From Oxytricha trifallax (Eukaryota > Ciliophora > Spirotrichea > Sporadotrichida > Oxytrichidae): a stretch of DNA of 64,000 bases. A model generated the notes under the pieces. The model did no database searches. It saw only the letters and a list, made by a program, of their open reading frames with translations, and was not told the DNA's origin. The stretch is from contig ARYC01019178.1 in NCBI GenBank assembly GCA_000711775.1, positions 1-64,000 on the forward strand, read 5' to 3'. The position numbers and the translations under genes were made by a program. The first letter of the stretch is position 1. Each line of letters starts with the position of its first letter. This document shows, one piece after another, positions 1 through 11,303 of the stretch.

Positions 1-1060
1 TTTGAGTGCCATAAGCAATACTCTCATACAAGAGACTTAAAGAAGCATTTTTAAAAGCCCACAAAAAAGAAATAGAAGTTGAAGATTAAGACACTCAACC
101 GAAGTTGCACAACAAAAGAAAAGAAAGGGAACCTCTTTAAGCTGTTGAGCTTTAACAAGCAAGCGAATCAGAGTATATGAGGATTGCAAGCAACCTCTTA
201 GCAACAGAGGTCACTAAAATCATGATTAAAATATAATACAAGAAAATTCCAGTACTAGCATAGATTGATTTAGATACTTCTATCTAAAGCTGCCTAATTC
301 TAGAGGACTCCTATGACAAGAAAGTTATTAAGGATCATCAGTATGCTTAAAAAGTATACCCTTCAACTATCTCCTTAGTGATGATAAATATTAAATGGAG
401 TTCTAATGAGTATTAAGTACTCACTCAGGCTAAGTTTAAAGAGTGCAAATACTTAATAAAGCTAGATACTGTTCTCCTAGCCAAAGATCATGTAGCTTTC
501 AGACTACCCTTTGAAATGACACTCAGAGATTTCATAACTGATCAAAGAAATCATAGATAACTAGCATTAATAGCAACCTAAGCTATACAAGGTATCAAAG
601 AGCTTCATAAGTTAGGCTTTGTTCACAGAGATCTCAAGCCTGAGAATATAATGTTGAACTTTTCACCAGTAAAAGTAACAATTATTGATTACAACAGAGC
701 CTTAAGAGTGGAAGTATCAAGACTTGGAAGTGCAATGGGAACTCCAGGTTATTATCCAGAAAGAGAAGACTGAAGATGGACACTTACAGTGGGATGTGTG
801 GGCTTTAGCAGCAATAATAATAGAGTGCGATAAGTCGCAACGATTACTACTCTACAAGGTGCGAGAAGGATGCAAGGCAAAGAATAAAGCAATTTATTGA
901 CAAAACAAGAGTGTCTCAATCAATAAAGCAAATGGCAGAGTCAATAATAATAAAACCAAACTCAAGATCAGACATATCAATAGAGCAGATAGAGTTGTGG
1001 TTAAGTAAGATAAACTTCAGACCTCTACACATGATCCAAAAGTGCATTTTGAGTGATTAA
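1..1060 (+). pseudogene. TBE 57-kDa zinc-finger/kinase ORF, 3' part, broken
   Basis: This is the C-terminal part of the TBE zinc-finger/protein-kinase ORF, truncated at the left window edge. The second zinc finger starts at base 1; a one-base loss near position 50 shifts the frame just after the expected His codon. The kinase catalytic loop HRDLKPENIMLN is intact near 625-660, followed by a DYN motif in the DFG position and GTPGYYPERE. At about 770 a TGG codon seen in TBE-B is TGA and nearby bases are missing, so the frame ends early. The family stop (TGA) is kept near 1054. The role of the kinase in TBE biology is not known. This copy cannot make a full protein. Confidence 0.85.
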
Positions 1061-1174
1061 ATTAAATACATTTACTATAAAGTTCACATTAAAACTATTA
1101 ATAACCCCAACCCCTAACAAATTCCCTACAAATCAAAGCACTTATAAACCTCATTAAGGGGTTTTGGGGTTTTG
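1..1174 (+). mobile_element. TBE-1, right part of a telomere-bearing element
   Basis: The sequence matches the 3' part of TBE-B (27960-29147) almost base for base and ends in a terminal inverted repeat finishing with ggggttttggggttttg (1158-1174), the hypotrich telomere repeat used as a transposon end. The next bases are ATT (1175-1177), which fits the 3-bp ANT target used by TBE elements. The left end lies outside the window. It is inserted in the terminal repeat of a smaller element that continues to about 1583. Only the 57-kDa ORF and the right end are visible. Confidence 0.9.
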
Positions 1175-1583
1175 ATTCGATTTGGGATAATGAATTAAAA
1201 TTAAAATTAAAGTTAATTAATTATTAATTACCTTCAGTTATTTTTTGGGAAAATGATTCCAAATCCTGACAATTTTAAAGTCTCTGGATAGTGCATTAAA
1301 AATGAAACGGTGGTTGTTATTGCTATTATGAATTTATCTCATCGCCCAAAAGAGAAAAACCCATTATAAAATTTTTGGGAGTTAGCTCAAAATGAAAATA
1401 TCTCGCTTACTGGGATGATTCAAGAATATTGCCAATAGTAAAGTCAAGTTGAATTGGGGGATCTACCGTCGAATCGACTCAGATTTGAATTTTGAGTCAC
1501 TTTGAATTTCATGACTGCCATGATTTTAATATTATATTTATTTAATTTTAATGCATTTCCCAAATCGAATTTATTTCTACAAT
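1175..1583. repeat. Inverted-repeat element I, interrupted by TBE-1
   Basis: The sequence just right of TBE-1 (cgatttgggataatgaatta, 1178 on) is the inverse of the sequence near 1540-1583 (taatgcatttcccaaatcg), so TBE-1 jumped into the left terminal repeat of this element. The right end continues as ttatttctacaatatt. The inner part holds catgactgccatgatttta, close to a stretch in element H at 3.69 kb, so I and H look like one MITE family. The left tip is outside the window. No coding potential was seen. Confidence 0.6.
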
Positions 1584-3357
1584 ATTAAAGTTCTAAATGG
1601 ACTATAATACTATAAGAGATATTTATTTAAAATTTATCCCCAAAAAAATTATTTCTTGAAGACATCTATTTACAAACTTTAATAAATAGAAAGTATTAAT
1701 GACTTTTTTGAAAAAAAATGATAAATTATAAAAAAAATATATTAGAAAGTTCATCAGCTATAATTATCGAATTAAATAAAATAAGCCAAGAAAATACTAC
1801 TTATATAATAAATTAAATTTTATTGTGCATGTCAAATAGTTTCAGGTAACAAAAATATTATAAAGAAGTTTAATTTAAAACATTAAGATAAAATTTTCAT
1901 ATGAAAATAAGAACGTATTTATATAGTTTTATTTTAAGAAAAGTTTTATGACACTAACTTAGGATTCTGGTGTATTTAGATTTTTGTAAACTTGTCACAA
2001 ACTTTGAGTTTCAAAATAATTTCCTCTTGACTTACCCTATTTTTTATTACATAATAGACAATAGCCTATACATAAGAAGCCGTTTTGAATGCACAAATGA
2101 ATAAAACTATGACGGTAACAATGACTGTGGATAATTTATATATTATAACATTTTTAACATTTTACAATCCATAATTAACAAATAATTAAACAGTTTATAA
2201 TTATATTTAAATCACTAGAATTTTATTGATAATGAAATATATTTAATTACTGAATAAAAATTTCAATAATAAGTAACATTCCTAAAAGTTATAAAAAATT
2301 AAAAATTATTGCTTAACTTAAATTAAATTTTATTAAGCAATTATCATAAATTTTGAAAAAAAAAACTTATGGTTTCAATATATAAATAACTCAATAGACC
2401 TTTTTATTTTCCAAATATAAATAATTTTACTATGTTTAATAAATTTTATTAAATTTATTTTGTTGTGTGGAAAAAAGAATTAATAAAACTAATATATAAA
2501 AACATTTAAAGAATTAGAACAACCTTTAGAAAATAATTTTTTATTATAAAAGATATACTTTCATTTAATTTTATCATAAAATGAAAATTCTATTTTACTT
2601 TTTATAAATCTTTATATATTAATTTTATTTATGTATAAATAAATTGGAATTATTAAATAGTAAAAGAATTATGTTAAAAAACAATTTTTACATATATTTA
2701 TATTTTTTCTAATTCTATAAATTTTATAGCACCCTCCATTGCTAAAAATCCAATCATGAATGTCAATGATTAGTTACACTAATAATGTACTTAATGAATC
2801 ATAAAATATAAATTTATAAAGAAAAATTAAAATCTTACAGCTTAAAAATAATTAACGATCTTAATATATAAAAATGATTGCTTTCCTTTATTATGATTTA
2901 TTTAACTGTAAAAGGTTGACAAAAATGTATTAAAATTATGCACAAGGCGTTGACAATCTAATTATTATTTTTTAAGTAAATTTGCATGATTATAGATATT
3001 ATTCTTTTACTATCATGATTATCTTAAAATATATTCATAAAAATATAGTAATTTTAATTCTTTAGAGAATTTCTAAATTTAAGGTTTAATTAATAGGTAA
3101 TCATCTATAAACTAAAACTAAAACAAGTACTAAGTTGAATAAAATTCATATCTATATATCTATTTTATCTTAAGAAAATAATTCTTAAAAAAATATTTTT
3201 TATGATATATTTGAGAGATTCTGCAAAAAGTACTTTTAAAATAAATTTAAAACTTTAAATATATTAAAAAATTAAATACAACTTGAATATACTAGGATCA
3301 TAAAGGGAAGATAATTAATATTCTTGGAAACGAGAAAGCGATTTATCCGCAATGATG
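1584..3357. other. AT-rich stretch without recognisable genes
   Basis: About 1.8 kb of very AT-rich DNA with no convincing open frame, repeat or coding island that I could see on either strand. It is consistent with germline-limited spacer (IES or intergenic) DNA. Confidence 0.5.
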
Positions 3358-3757
3358 TATCGTAGAAATACATTTGAAATTGGAAAATAAATTTTAATTA
3401 TATTAAATATAAAACGAAATCTTGGCAGTTGAAGTTGGGCAAATTCGATAAGGAATCCAAAATAAGCAGGACTTTATGAATGGCCGCACTATTTTATCGC
3501 ATTGCGAGATAATTCGACTTTAATTAAACTATCTAAACTTATTAAATTATACCCTAACATTAGATTGAAGTTATCTCGCTCCAGGAATGCGATAAAATAG
3601 TACCGCCAATTATAAAGTCTTGCTTATTTTGAATTCCCTATCGAATTACCCCAAGATCGTTTAAATTGGCCAACTTCAACTGCCATGATTTTGTTTTAAA
3701 GTTAATATAATTATAATTTATTTTAAATATTCAAATGTATTTCTACAATACTACGAG
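3358..3757. repeat. Palindromic MITE H
   Basis: Two arms face each other. The left arm contains gtagaaatacatttgaa, then cagttgaagttgg and caaaataagcaggacttta. The right arm reads the same in reverse complement near 3600-3757. The central loop is about 50 bp around 3535-3565. Sequence is similar to element I at 1.2-1.58 kb. There is no ORF. A non-autonomous foldback DNA transposon is the simplest reading. Confidence 0.75.
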
Positions 3758-4329
3758 ATGTCTTGTCGTAAATTTACTATAGTTACTAATTTTATTTCAC
3801 AAAACTATCTTTTAACTTATAATAAGAGCAATAATTTAAACCATTTCTCTTGTAAATAGAATCTACAATTACCATGATTTTAATCATTAAATTTCCCACC
3901 TCTAATAATTATGATTCATTGATGATTCATGCATACAATTCTATTAATATAACTGGGGCTTTTTATATAATTTTTCAAAATTTCATCTTTAATCAAGTTA
4001 TATTATAATCTATTTATATATTTAAAGCTAATTAACAAATAAGGCGAAAGATTCACAAAAATTATTTTTAAAGGTAGTCTCTAAGACTATAAAGAAAGAA
4101 TTTATCAGTTAAGAGTTTATATAATATTTATTTATTTTAATAATCACAAATACTTTAATTAGATTTAATAGCTTGAATATTAAATTGTTAATGTTCTAAT
4201 TACATTTCTTGTATAATTGACTTTTTATGCTTATAGTTAATTTATTTCATTTGAAATAGTATTTATTATATCAAATAATTTAATTTCCTTCTATTTACTT
4301 AAATTGTTCTATTTATAATTAATTTTAAA

Positions 4330-4615
4330 CATATTTTTGCTGGAGTTAGAGCTTCCTCCTATTTCTACTATTCAGTTAAATTGATATATTTTTTATTGAA
4401 ATCTATACGATCTCTGATACATTCATCGATGAAATGATGCTCCAACCACCTCACATGAATATTTTTTCCCTCTTCACTCAAGAATATATATAAAACTAGA
4501 AATCACTTAAATTTCTATATAAAAACTTAATAAATGGAATACTGATTTTTGGGTGCCTGAAGCAGTCAAGATATAATCGGTCTTCCTGAGTATACATTTT
4601 TATAAATTCATTTAT
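4330..4615 (-). CDS. Coding-like island, probable MDS of an unknown gene
   Basis: The minus strand reads MYTQEDRLYLDCFRHPKISI and onward from about 4592 down to 4495, then in another frame EEGKNIHVRWLEHHFIDEC and IRDRIDFNKKY down to about 4330, where TAA/TAG are Gln. The residues (W, C, H, D, R, E) are unlike those expected from random AT-rich DNA. The frame change near 4480 could be a one-base indel, a tiny IES, or an MDS junction. No family is recognised. No start, stop or neighbour shows what the gene is. Confidence 0.45.
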
Positions 4616-4984
4616 TGTTGTAAAAATTAATGTAAATTTATTTATTCGAAATAATAAATATGGTTTTAATAATTTCAACTGATAAGTATAATTAATATTT
4701 TAATTAATGAGTATATCTTTGAAGCTATCTTGATTTACTAAAAATATTGTATAGCCAAATTAATTTTTTAAAAAATGCATATTTTTTTTATTAGCCTTCA
4801 AATATACATATTTCCAAATAAAAAAACTACAAGATAAACAATACATAAACCCCAATACGTATGTACACATAGAATTTATAAGTTGATAAAAAGTTTTAAA
4901 TATATCGATAAATAACGAAATTTAAAAGGACAGATTTTAACTTAATTTGAGGGAGCCGATCTAGAGAATTGAAGTACGGTGAAG

Positions 4985-5350
4985 ATGGCGAAAAATTCAA
5001 GATTTTATTTTGAGGCCATACTTACCAGTCTTATAGAGTTTGATATGCTGATCAAGAATATATGGGGTTTGTACCCTATTGACCGATTAACTGAAAAGTT
5101 TTACCGTTCACACTGTTTGTGGGGTGATGCGGTTTTACCTCCACATTTGAATTAAGTTCGATTTTTATTAATTAATAATTACTACTTTAATAATTAAACT
5201 AATATGGAAATCAAAAGTGATAAAATTGCAATGGCTATCGCACTTTCTTTTTTAGCCACGCAACTTTTACACACTCTACTAACTTCTCTGCGCTTTGTGT
5301 GCATTTTGAAGAGTAACTCACGTTCTATTGATCCGTGTAATGGAAATTAA
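4985..5350 (+). CDS. Coding-like island of unknown function
   Basis: A locally GC-richer patch with an ATG at 4985 reads MAKNSRFYFEAILTSLIEFD, then LIKNIWGLYPIDRLTEKFYR and SHCLWGDAVLPPHL, and stays open through Gln codons to beyond 5350 (second part includes MAIALSFLATQLLH). No TGA occurs in this frame for several hundred bases, but that becomes less meaningful after 5350 where the DNA turns AT-rich. It could be one MDS of a macronuclear gene. For the part after 5200 the opposite strand is an alternative reading. No family is recognised. Confidence 0.4.
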
Positions 5351-5359
5351 GTAAGTGCA

Positions 5360-8300
5360 TTTTTTAAATATTTTTTCTCTTAAATTGCGCTAATTTTACT
5401 CTCTGATGTTTGTTACATTGGAATAGAAATATAGCTAAGCTATTTGAGCACTATTTATACATGGTAAATTAAATTAATTGAAGATAATTACACTTACACT
5501 CTTTGTAGAGTGCTTATATACACTATAATAATTGACACAAGCAAAAAATCCAAGGAAATATTATATTATTCAGTATTAACTTTTGCTAACTATGCACTCT
5601 ATAAAAGTGCAATTATTTGGCGATATTATTTAAGTGAAATTTTTTTATAAGAACTAAATTTAATCTAATTCAATTCAATATTCTATTTTGCGAAATATTA
5701 GCATTTTACATTCAAGGAACTATGCATTTTTAATTTAAGAGTATTATTAATAATATCATGCAGTATAAATTACGAGAAGTGTAAAATACAAAGTAACAAA
5801 TCATAGTGATAAAGAGATTTGTTAACAAAAATTATAGGGAAAAAGTTAATGTAAAATTAGGCTACAGACTTTCTATGATTACTATACAGTAGTAAATTTA
5901 AGATTAATTTCAATGCTACATTTATTCTAGATTTCTAACAGAATGTAGATTATACCATATTAATATAATTTCAAAAGCAAATGTAATATATAATTTTTAT
6001 AGGTACTTTAATTGAAATTTAGAAGTCAAAGTAAAATTATAAATGTAAGTATAAAGTAGCCATTTATAATACTACTATTTATACAGCTTAATTTAATCAA
6101 TTTAATTTTTATACTAAAAGTATTATATAATAAAATCTAATTTCAAGCCAATTTTCTAAATTCTTAAAGCAATTTTGCTTACATTGGAATTAAGTATTAT
6201 TAATTTACATAGAGCAGAGTTAAATTTAAGATAAAAATGAAAATCAAAGCAAATGATTAGGGATTTATAAGAAGGTAAGTTTGAGTGAAAATTCATAATT
6301 TATAATTATAATTAAGGATAATTATAATTATCAAGCGAGAACTCTTAAACTTTACATATTTTATCTTAAAGCAACACAAAAATGTTATTAAATCATAAAT
6401 TATTAATTAAGCTTCTCATATATTTTAGTAAAAGCAAGTTCAAAAATATAAGCTTCCTCAAGTTGAGTAATAAAATTCGATTGAAAAGGGGTTTAGGGGG
6501 AACTCAATATTAAAATACTGTAAGTTTACATTTATATTAAAATATAGAAAATAAATTAATTTTACTTGCCAATAAGTTCAATTTTAATATAGAAATTAAC
6601 TTTATTAGTACTGCTTTATACAGTGTATACAATTTATTATTACTAATTTCATTACTTATAATTAGAAAATTTCCCTTCAATTCTACTTATAATCGAAGCT
6701 TAATTAAAAAATTATTATTAATTTCTATAGTTTAATTTAGAATTTAATTATTTTTGAAGCTTTTGCTTCAACTATTATGAACTTATAAATAATTACATTA
6801 AATAATAATCAATAATATAGTTAGTTTTAATATAAAGAAGAAGATTTGAATTAAATTTAAGACTTTAAAAATTAATTGTTATTTATATTTATATAGTTAG
6901 AATTTGATTGATCTTGGGACTTTTCTCTGGCTCTTTAATATTCAAATTGAATATAATCTATAATTATATTTTTGTTCTTGTAGTAGTATTGGCTAGAATT
7001 CCTAAAATTAATTCAACGTAATATTATTCTGAAAATTTCAGATTTATTTTATATTGATATTCAATATTTGAGCTAGATTAAATAACCAAATTAATTGGTC
7101 TAGGGATATTATTTGAGGTATTAATTTTTATTGTTTAATCCTAAATTCGGATTTTAAGGTAAATTTAATTCTTTAAGCAAAGATTACTAAAATTCGAATT
7201 GAATTTAGAATTAATTGTCTAAACAGACTTTCTTTTTATTTTTAGAACAAAATTTTGTTTAGATGATTTAATTTTAAATCGAGTATGGATAAATAAATCA
7301 GATTGATTTTTCTTTATTTTATCTTTTCAAAATTTGATAATTTTTGAATTTAAATTTAACAAGTTTTTCATTTTAAACTTTAAAGTTTTTGTTTTTAATT
7401 AAAACATAGCTAGGGATAGAATTTGGTTGAATTAACCATTAAAAAGTAAATACTTTCATTTTAAACGAATTGTTTAATTTTGATTTTTGGAATAAATAAA
7501 GAGGAATTCTCTTTGAGTTTGGATAGAATAGTAAAATTAATTTACAAAAAATACTGCAGGTGAATCGGTGAAGTCCTGAAGAGTTCCTTGAGAATTAATA
7601 AGGCGAAGGATAGTAATTTTTTATTTATATAAAAATATTTCTCCCCTGGAGAAGTGTTTGATAATCTTATTAATTCTAAAAAATAATTTTAATTCTCTCA
7701 ATTTATACTAAAAAAAAACTAAACATTTAAAATTCTTGAGAATTTTAATGGAAAAACTTTTGGATAACTGACTTAGAGTTTATTTTAATTATAATATTAA
7801 ATTAAAAATAAATAAAAATAGTTTCAAGTATTTTATTCTCCTTCTTATATTTTTCAATCCTTATTTTATTTATCTTTAAACTATCTAACTTGGTTCTTTA
7901 TGAACGTATAAAAATAATTATCTCTTTTTCCATTTTTATTACTTTCTCATTAAATTAATTATTAACTCATAAATCTTTTTAATTTAAATTTACAAACTAC
8001 TTATCTTATTTTTATTTTTACTTATTGGCTTAATGATTAATTTCAACTTTATACATTATATCTAATTTAGTCTTAAAATTTATTGAATTTTAGTAAAATC
8101 CAAAAGATGTTAGTCTTTAAATGCTTCGAATAATTTATTGGGTTATAGAGTAGAATTTATCTATATCATATAAATGCATTGATAGCATGTTCTATAGAAA
8201 TGAGAAGGGAAAGTAAATTCTAAAGTAAATAAAGGTAGTAATTTAAGAGTAAGTTAAGCAAGTAATTTAAAAGTTATAAAAACTTCAAGTATTAATTTAT

Positions 8301-8390
8301 TCATGAACTACGAAGCTAAAAAAGCTTAGTTTTAAGTATACTATTTTAGGCAACAGTTTCACTCACAAATCCTTGAGGGAAAAGGATTCT
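5360..8390. other. AT-rich stretch, largely featureless
   Basis: About 3 kb of AT-rich DNA. The short motif tgcactctataaaagtgca and relatives recur near 5480-5620. A small island at about 7540-7625 on the minus strand could code for NSQGTLQDFTDSPAVFFVN, but it is too short to call. Nothing else is supported. Confidence 0.4.
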
Positions 8391-8469
8391 AGAGCTGCTG
8401 TAAAAACATGATAAAAGCAGCGTCTTACTAAATTCTAATTAACTCTGCTAATATTCATCCCTAGCTCTT

Positions 8470-9990
8470 TCATAAATGCTGCCCAGTACCCCCTAAATTT
8501 TGTTAGTAAAGTTATACTTACTTTGAAGAAGCTCTTGTATTTAAAGGATTTAAGTCTCTATTTTTAATCCAAGAGTACATTAATTCAACAGGTGCTATTC
8601 TGTAATGATAAGGTCCTAGAAACATAATAGGCAAACTCAATTCCATATACTTTTCCTTTATACTTTGAGATCTATGATAAGGAGCATTATCAAGAAGTAT
8701 AATAGTATTTGATCTCCAATCAGCGTCAATTTATTCCAGTACTTTTATTAGCTTGCATAGAAAGTACATAAATGAATGCTAATTAGTTCTTCCATGATTA
8801 ACTGTGTAGAATAGTTCTCCAGAACTTGAAACTGCAATAATCAAATTCATCTATTTCAGTCTCTATGAATTTGTAACTCGATTTTTAACATAAGGGCCAG
8901 TCCAACCTCTGTGTCTCTAATCTGTTTAATTAAGAGTGGATTCATCTATATTGATAATTCTCTTGCCTGCGCTTAAGTTCTCAACGATTACTAGACTGCA
9001 TACTATCGTTATAACTTACTACTATTGCTATTATGCAAAGTTGAAATCTACTTGATTTATTTGTAAGTCATCATTAACTCATTTTTTAAGAATCGTCTTA
9101 TCATTTGCTTACTACACCTTAGTTAAATATTCTTCTATAAACTGCGCTGTATATCTGAAACCTGCACAGGTTAAGTATCAAACATTAGCATATTAACTAT
9201 ATGTGTACGTGCTCTGCTGTGAAGTTTTTTACTTCCCTCAGTTGATTTGTTTTAAATTCCAAATTAAGCTTTCTTTATAGGACTCTTCAAGTATCTTCTA
9301 AGTTTGTAATATGAAATACCCAATCTATCCATTATCTATTAGTAAGATAACTTTTCTTTGTCTCTTAGTCTAAGTGACTCCTCTACAATTTTAAGCTCTT
9401 TCTCTTACAGCTTCTTCTCCTTCCCTAACTACTTTAATACTCTGCGAGGCACGGTTGCATTAAGTTGTGTGTGCTAACCAAACACTGTGATTTAATCTTT
9501 ACTTTATGATTCTCAATAACTTTTGCTTCAAGCAAATTTAAATCAAAATTTTCAGCTTAATCAATTAAGCTCTATGGTTCTAAGTCAGATAACTTATAGT
9601 CAGTGTAAAGCTTCAACACCAACTAACCAAGAGTTCTAATTTAACTATCGTTTATTAATGATTGTTTAGTTCCTTTCTTAACGTTTTATCTATAAATCTC
9701 TTTAGGGTCTATGATGAAACCATCACTTTAAAACTCTGAAATTTCATCACAAGTTTTGTAGAATAATGAAATCATATCTCTTTAACTTACAGATTCTACA
9801 ATAACATCTGTAACCGTTATGTTTCTTTAATAAAGCATATTAGTTGTTAAATAATTCGCTTGATCTTAAGAGTCTTCTGATTAATTGGAAGAGCTTGCTC
9901 ATCACTAGAGCTATTATCATCATAATCTTTATCTTCTAATTTGAAGAAATCTGAAAGTCTAGACTGTCGCTTTTTAGAATATGTTTCCAT
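8470..9990 (-). pseudogene. Tc1/IS630-type DDE transposase, frameshifted
   Basis: Read on the minus strand with TAA/TAG as Gln, from ATG at 9990 to TGA at 8470. The C-terminal half is clear: IINIDES (first Asp), IILLDNAPYHRSQS (second Asp) and IAPVELMYSWIK (Glu), a DD34E catalytic triad of the Tc1/mariner-IS630 superfamily. Upstream is a helix-rich region (KLHSRARTHIVNMLMFD, SKQMIRRFLKNELM) fitting the DNA-binding part. A one-base frame change lies just before the first catalytic Asp (about 8990), and more are likely in the N-terminal third, so this copy is probably dead. It differs clearly from the TBE transposases. It lies beside the 10181 ORF and the SecA-like gene and may belong to the same mobile block. 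No terminal repeats were identified. Confidence 0.8.
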
Positions 9991-10180
9991 AAATGGATTC
10001 CTAAATTTAATAATAATGAATTCTCTTGGTGCTGGTAGGAATTCCGCTAGATGAAATTGGACCGTGCTGGTAAGATTTCATTATCATGAAAAGCACTCTC
10101 TAGTTTTAGTAGCGGTAGTGTCTTCCTGAATCGAAATTGACATATAAAAATGGTGAAAGGCACCTAACTTTTAAATTTTA

Positions 10181-10948
10181 ATGAACCAAGGATAACTTAC
10201 TGGTATCAATGTTCAAGAACTCGCCCAGAAATGCAAAAGTAAGAAAGAGCTATACAACTTTCTTGCCCAAGACTGCCACGCTTTCTTACCCAAAGCGGAC
10301 TCCACCAACATTTATTTCCTTAAGTAAATCATAAGAGCAGAGAAAGAAGTAACGATTAATTTACCCCTGTAACTGTTATTATAGTATGTAAGAAGAGACG
10401 CAGTCAAAGTTTCAGCAGTGCCTCAAATCGATGGACTTACAGTTTAAGACTTTCTCGATTATGCAAGAGGATCTGCAAGACTGCTGTAATACTTGCCTGA
10501 TGAACGAGATTGGGTCCATCTAGAAAGATAATGGATCTGTGACTTGCTCTTCACCCTAGACACCGACGGTGTCTCCCAGATGATTCATGATGCCAATGCT
10601 CTAACGAAGAGAAAAGCTAGAGTAAAACAGAGATCTCGTTATAGAAATGAGACCCGAGTTCGTGGACGCTCTCAGCAGATGTCTTAACTTTAGCAGTAAG
10701 TTTACTCTGTCTTAATTTCGTGTGTAGCTGAGCGAGGTAAGGCTGTGAATCTAGTAAAGGATTCATCTAAAAGAAAGAGAACTCGTGATTAAATGGAAGA
10801 AGTAAAAGATTATGAATAAGCTTTAAAATAAGATAAGCAGGATTTCTTGCAGTAAACTAAAAAGTTGAAACAAGAACATGACAATATGGAAAGTGAGTTG
10901 CTTGACTTACGCAAGATGAGAGACCAGTTTATGCTCAATAACAACTGA
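10181..10948 (+). CDS. Intact 255-residue ORF with C-terminal coiled coil
   Basis: This is a clean frame from ATG 10181 (in-frame TGA upstream at 10154) to TGA 10946-10948, with about twenty TAA/TAG codons read as Gln. The N-terminal half is globular and mixed (KSKKELYNFLAQDCHAFLP, NIYFLKQIIRAEKEV, LPDERDWVHLERQWICD). The middle is basic (KRKARVKQRSRYRNETRVRG) and the last 80 residues are charged and heptad-like (MEEVKDYEQALKQDKQDFLQ). I do not recognise the family. It sits between a broken transposase and a broken SecA-like gene, on the opposite strand to both, and is the only one of the three without a visible frameshift. It might be a nucleic-acid-binding accessory protein of a mobile block, which is inference only. 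Confidence 0.7.
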
Positions 10949-11303
10949 TTGAGCTTGCTTTGCGCAGCTGAGAACTTCAGATTTTGAATGCTACTGCTTC
11001 TATTCTTCATGAATCTCTATATACTATTAATAGCAAAAACTTGAATTTGGTGAATTACTTAAAAAAATTAAGATAAATCTCATATTCTTAATCTCGGTTT
11101 TCTCTCTGGATTTTTGTGATTTATGTCGCTTTTAAAGTGCCTTCTCTCACTAGAGACCGCATTCAACCATCTTTCAATTGTCTCTTCACTCTCTGGCAGC
11201 TCTGTATAAGTGCAAGAGAATGTTTTATCTCTGGCACTGCGACGAGTATAAAGATCTCAAGTATTATTTTATTCTTTGATTTAGTCAAGCTTTTATTATC
11301 CTT

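Noticed and set aside
1158..1174. A real telomere or chromosome end
   Set aside because: The G4T4 repeat is only two units, sits at the end of a 77-bp inverted repeat shared with other TBEs, and normal sequence follows on both sides.
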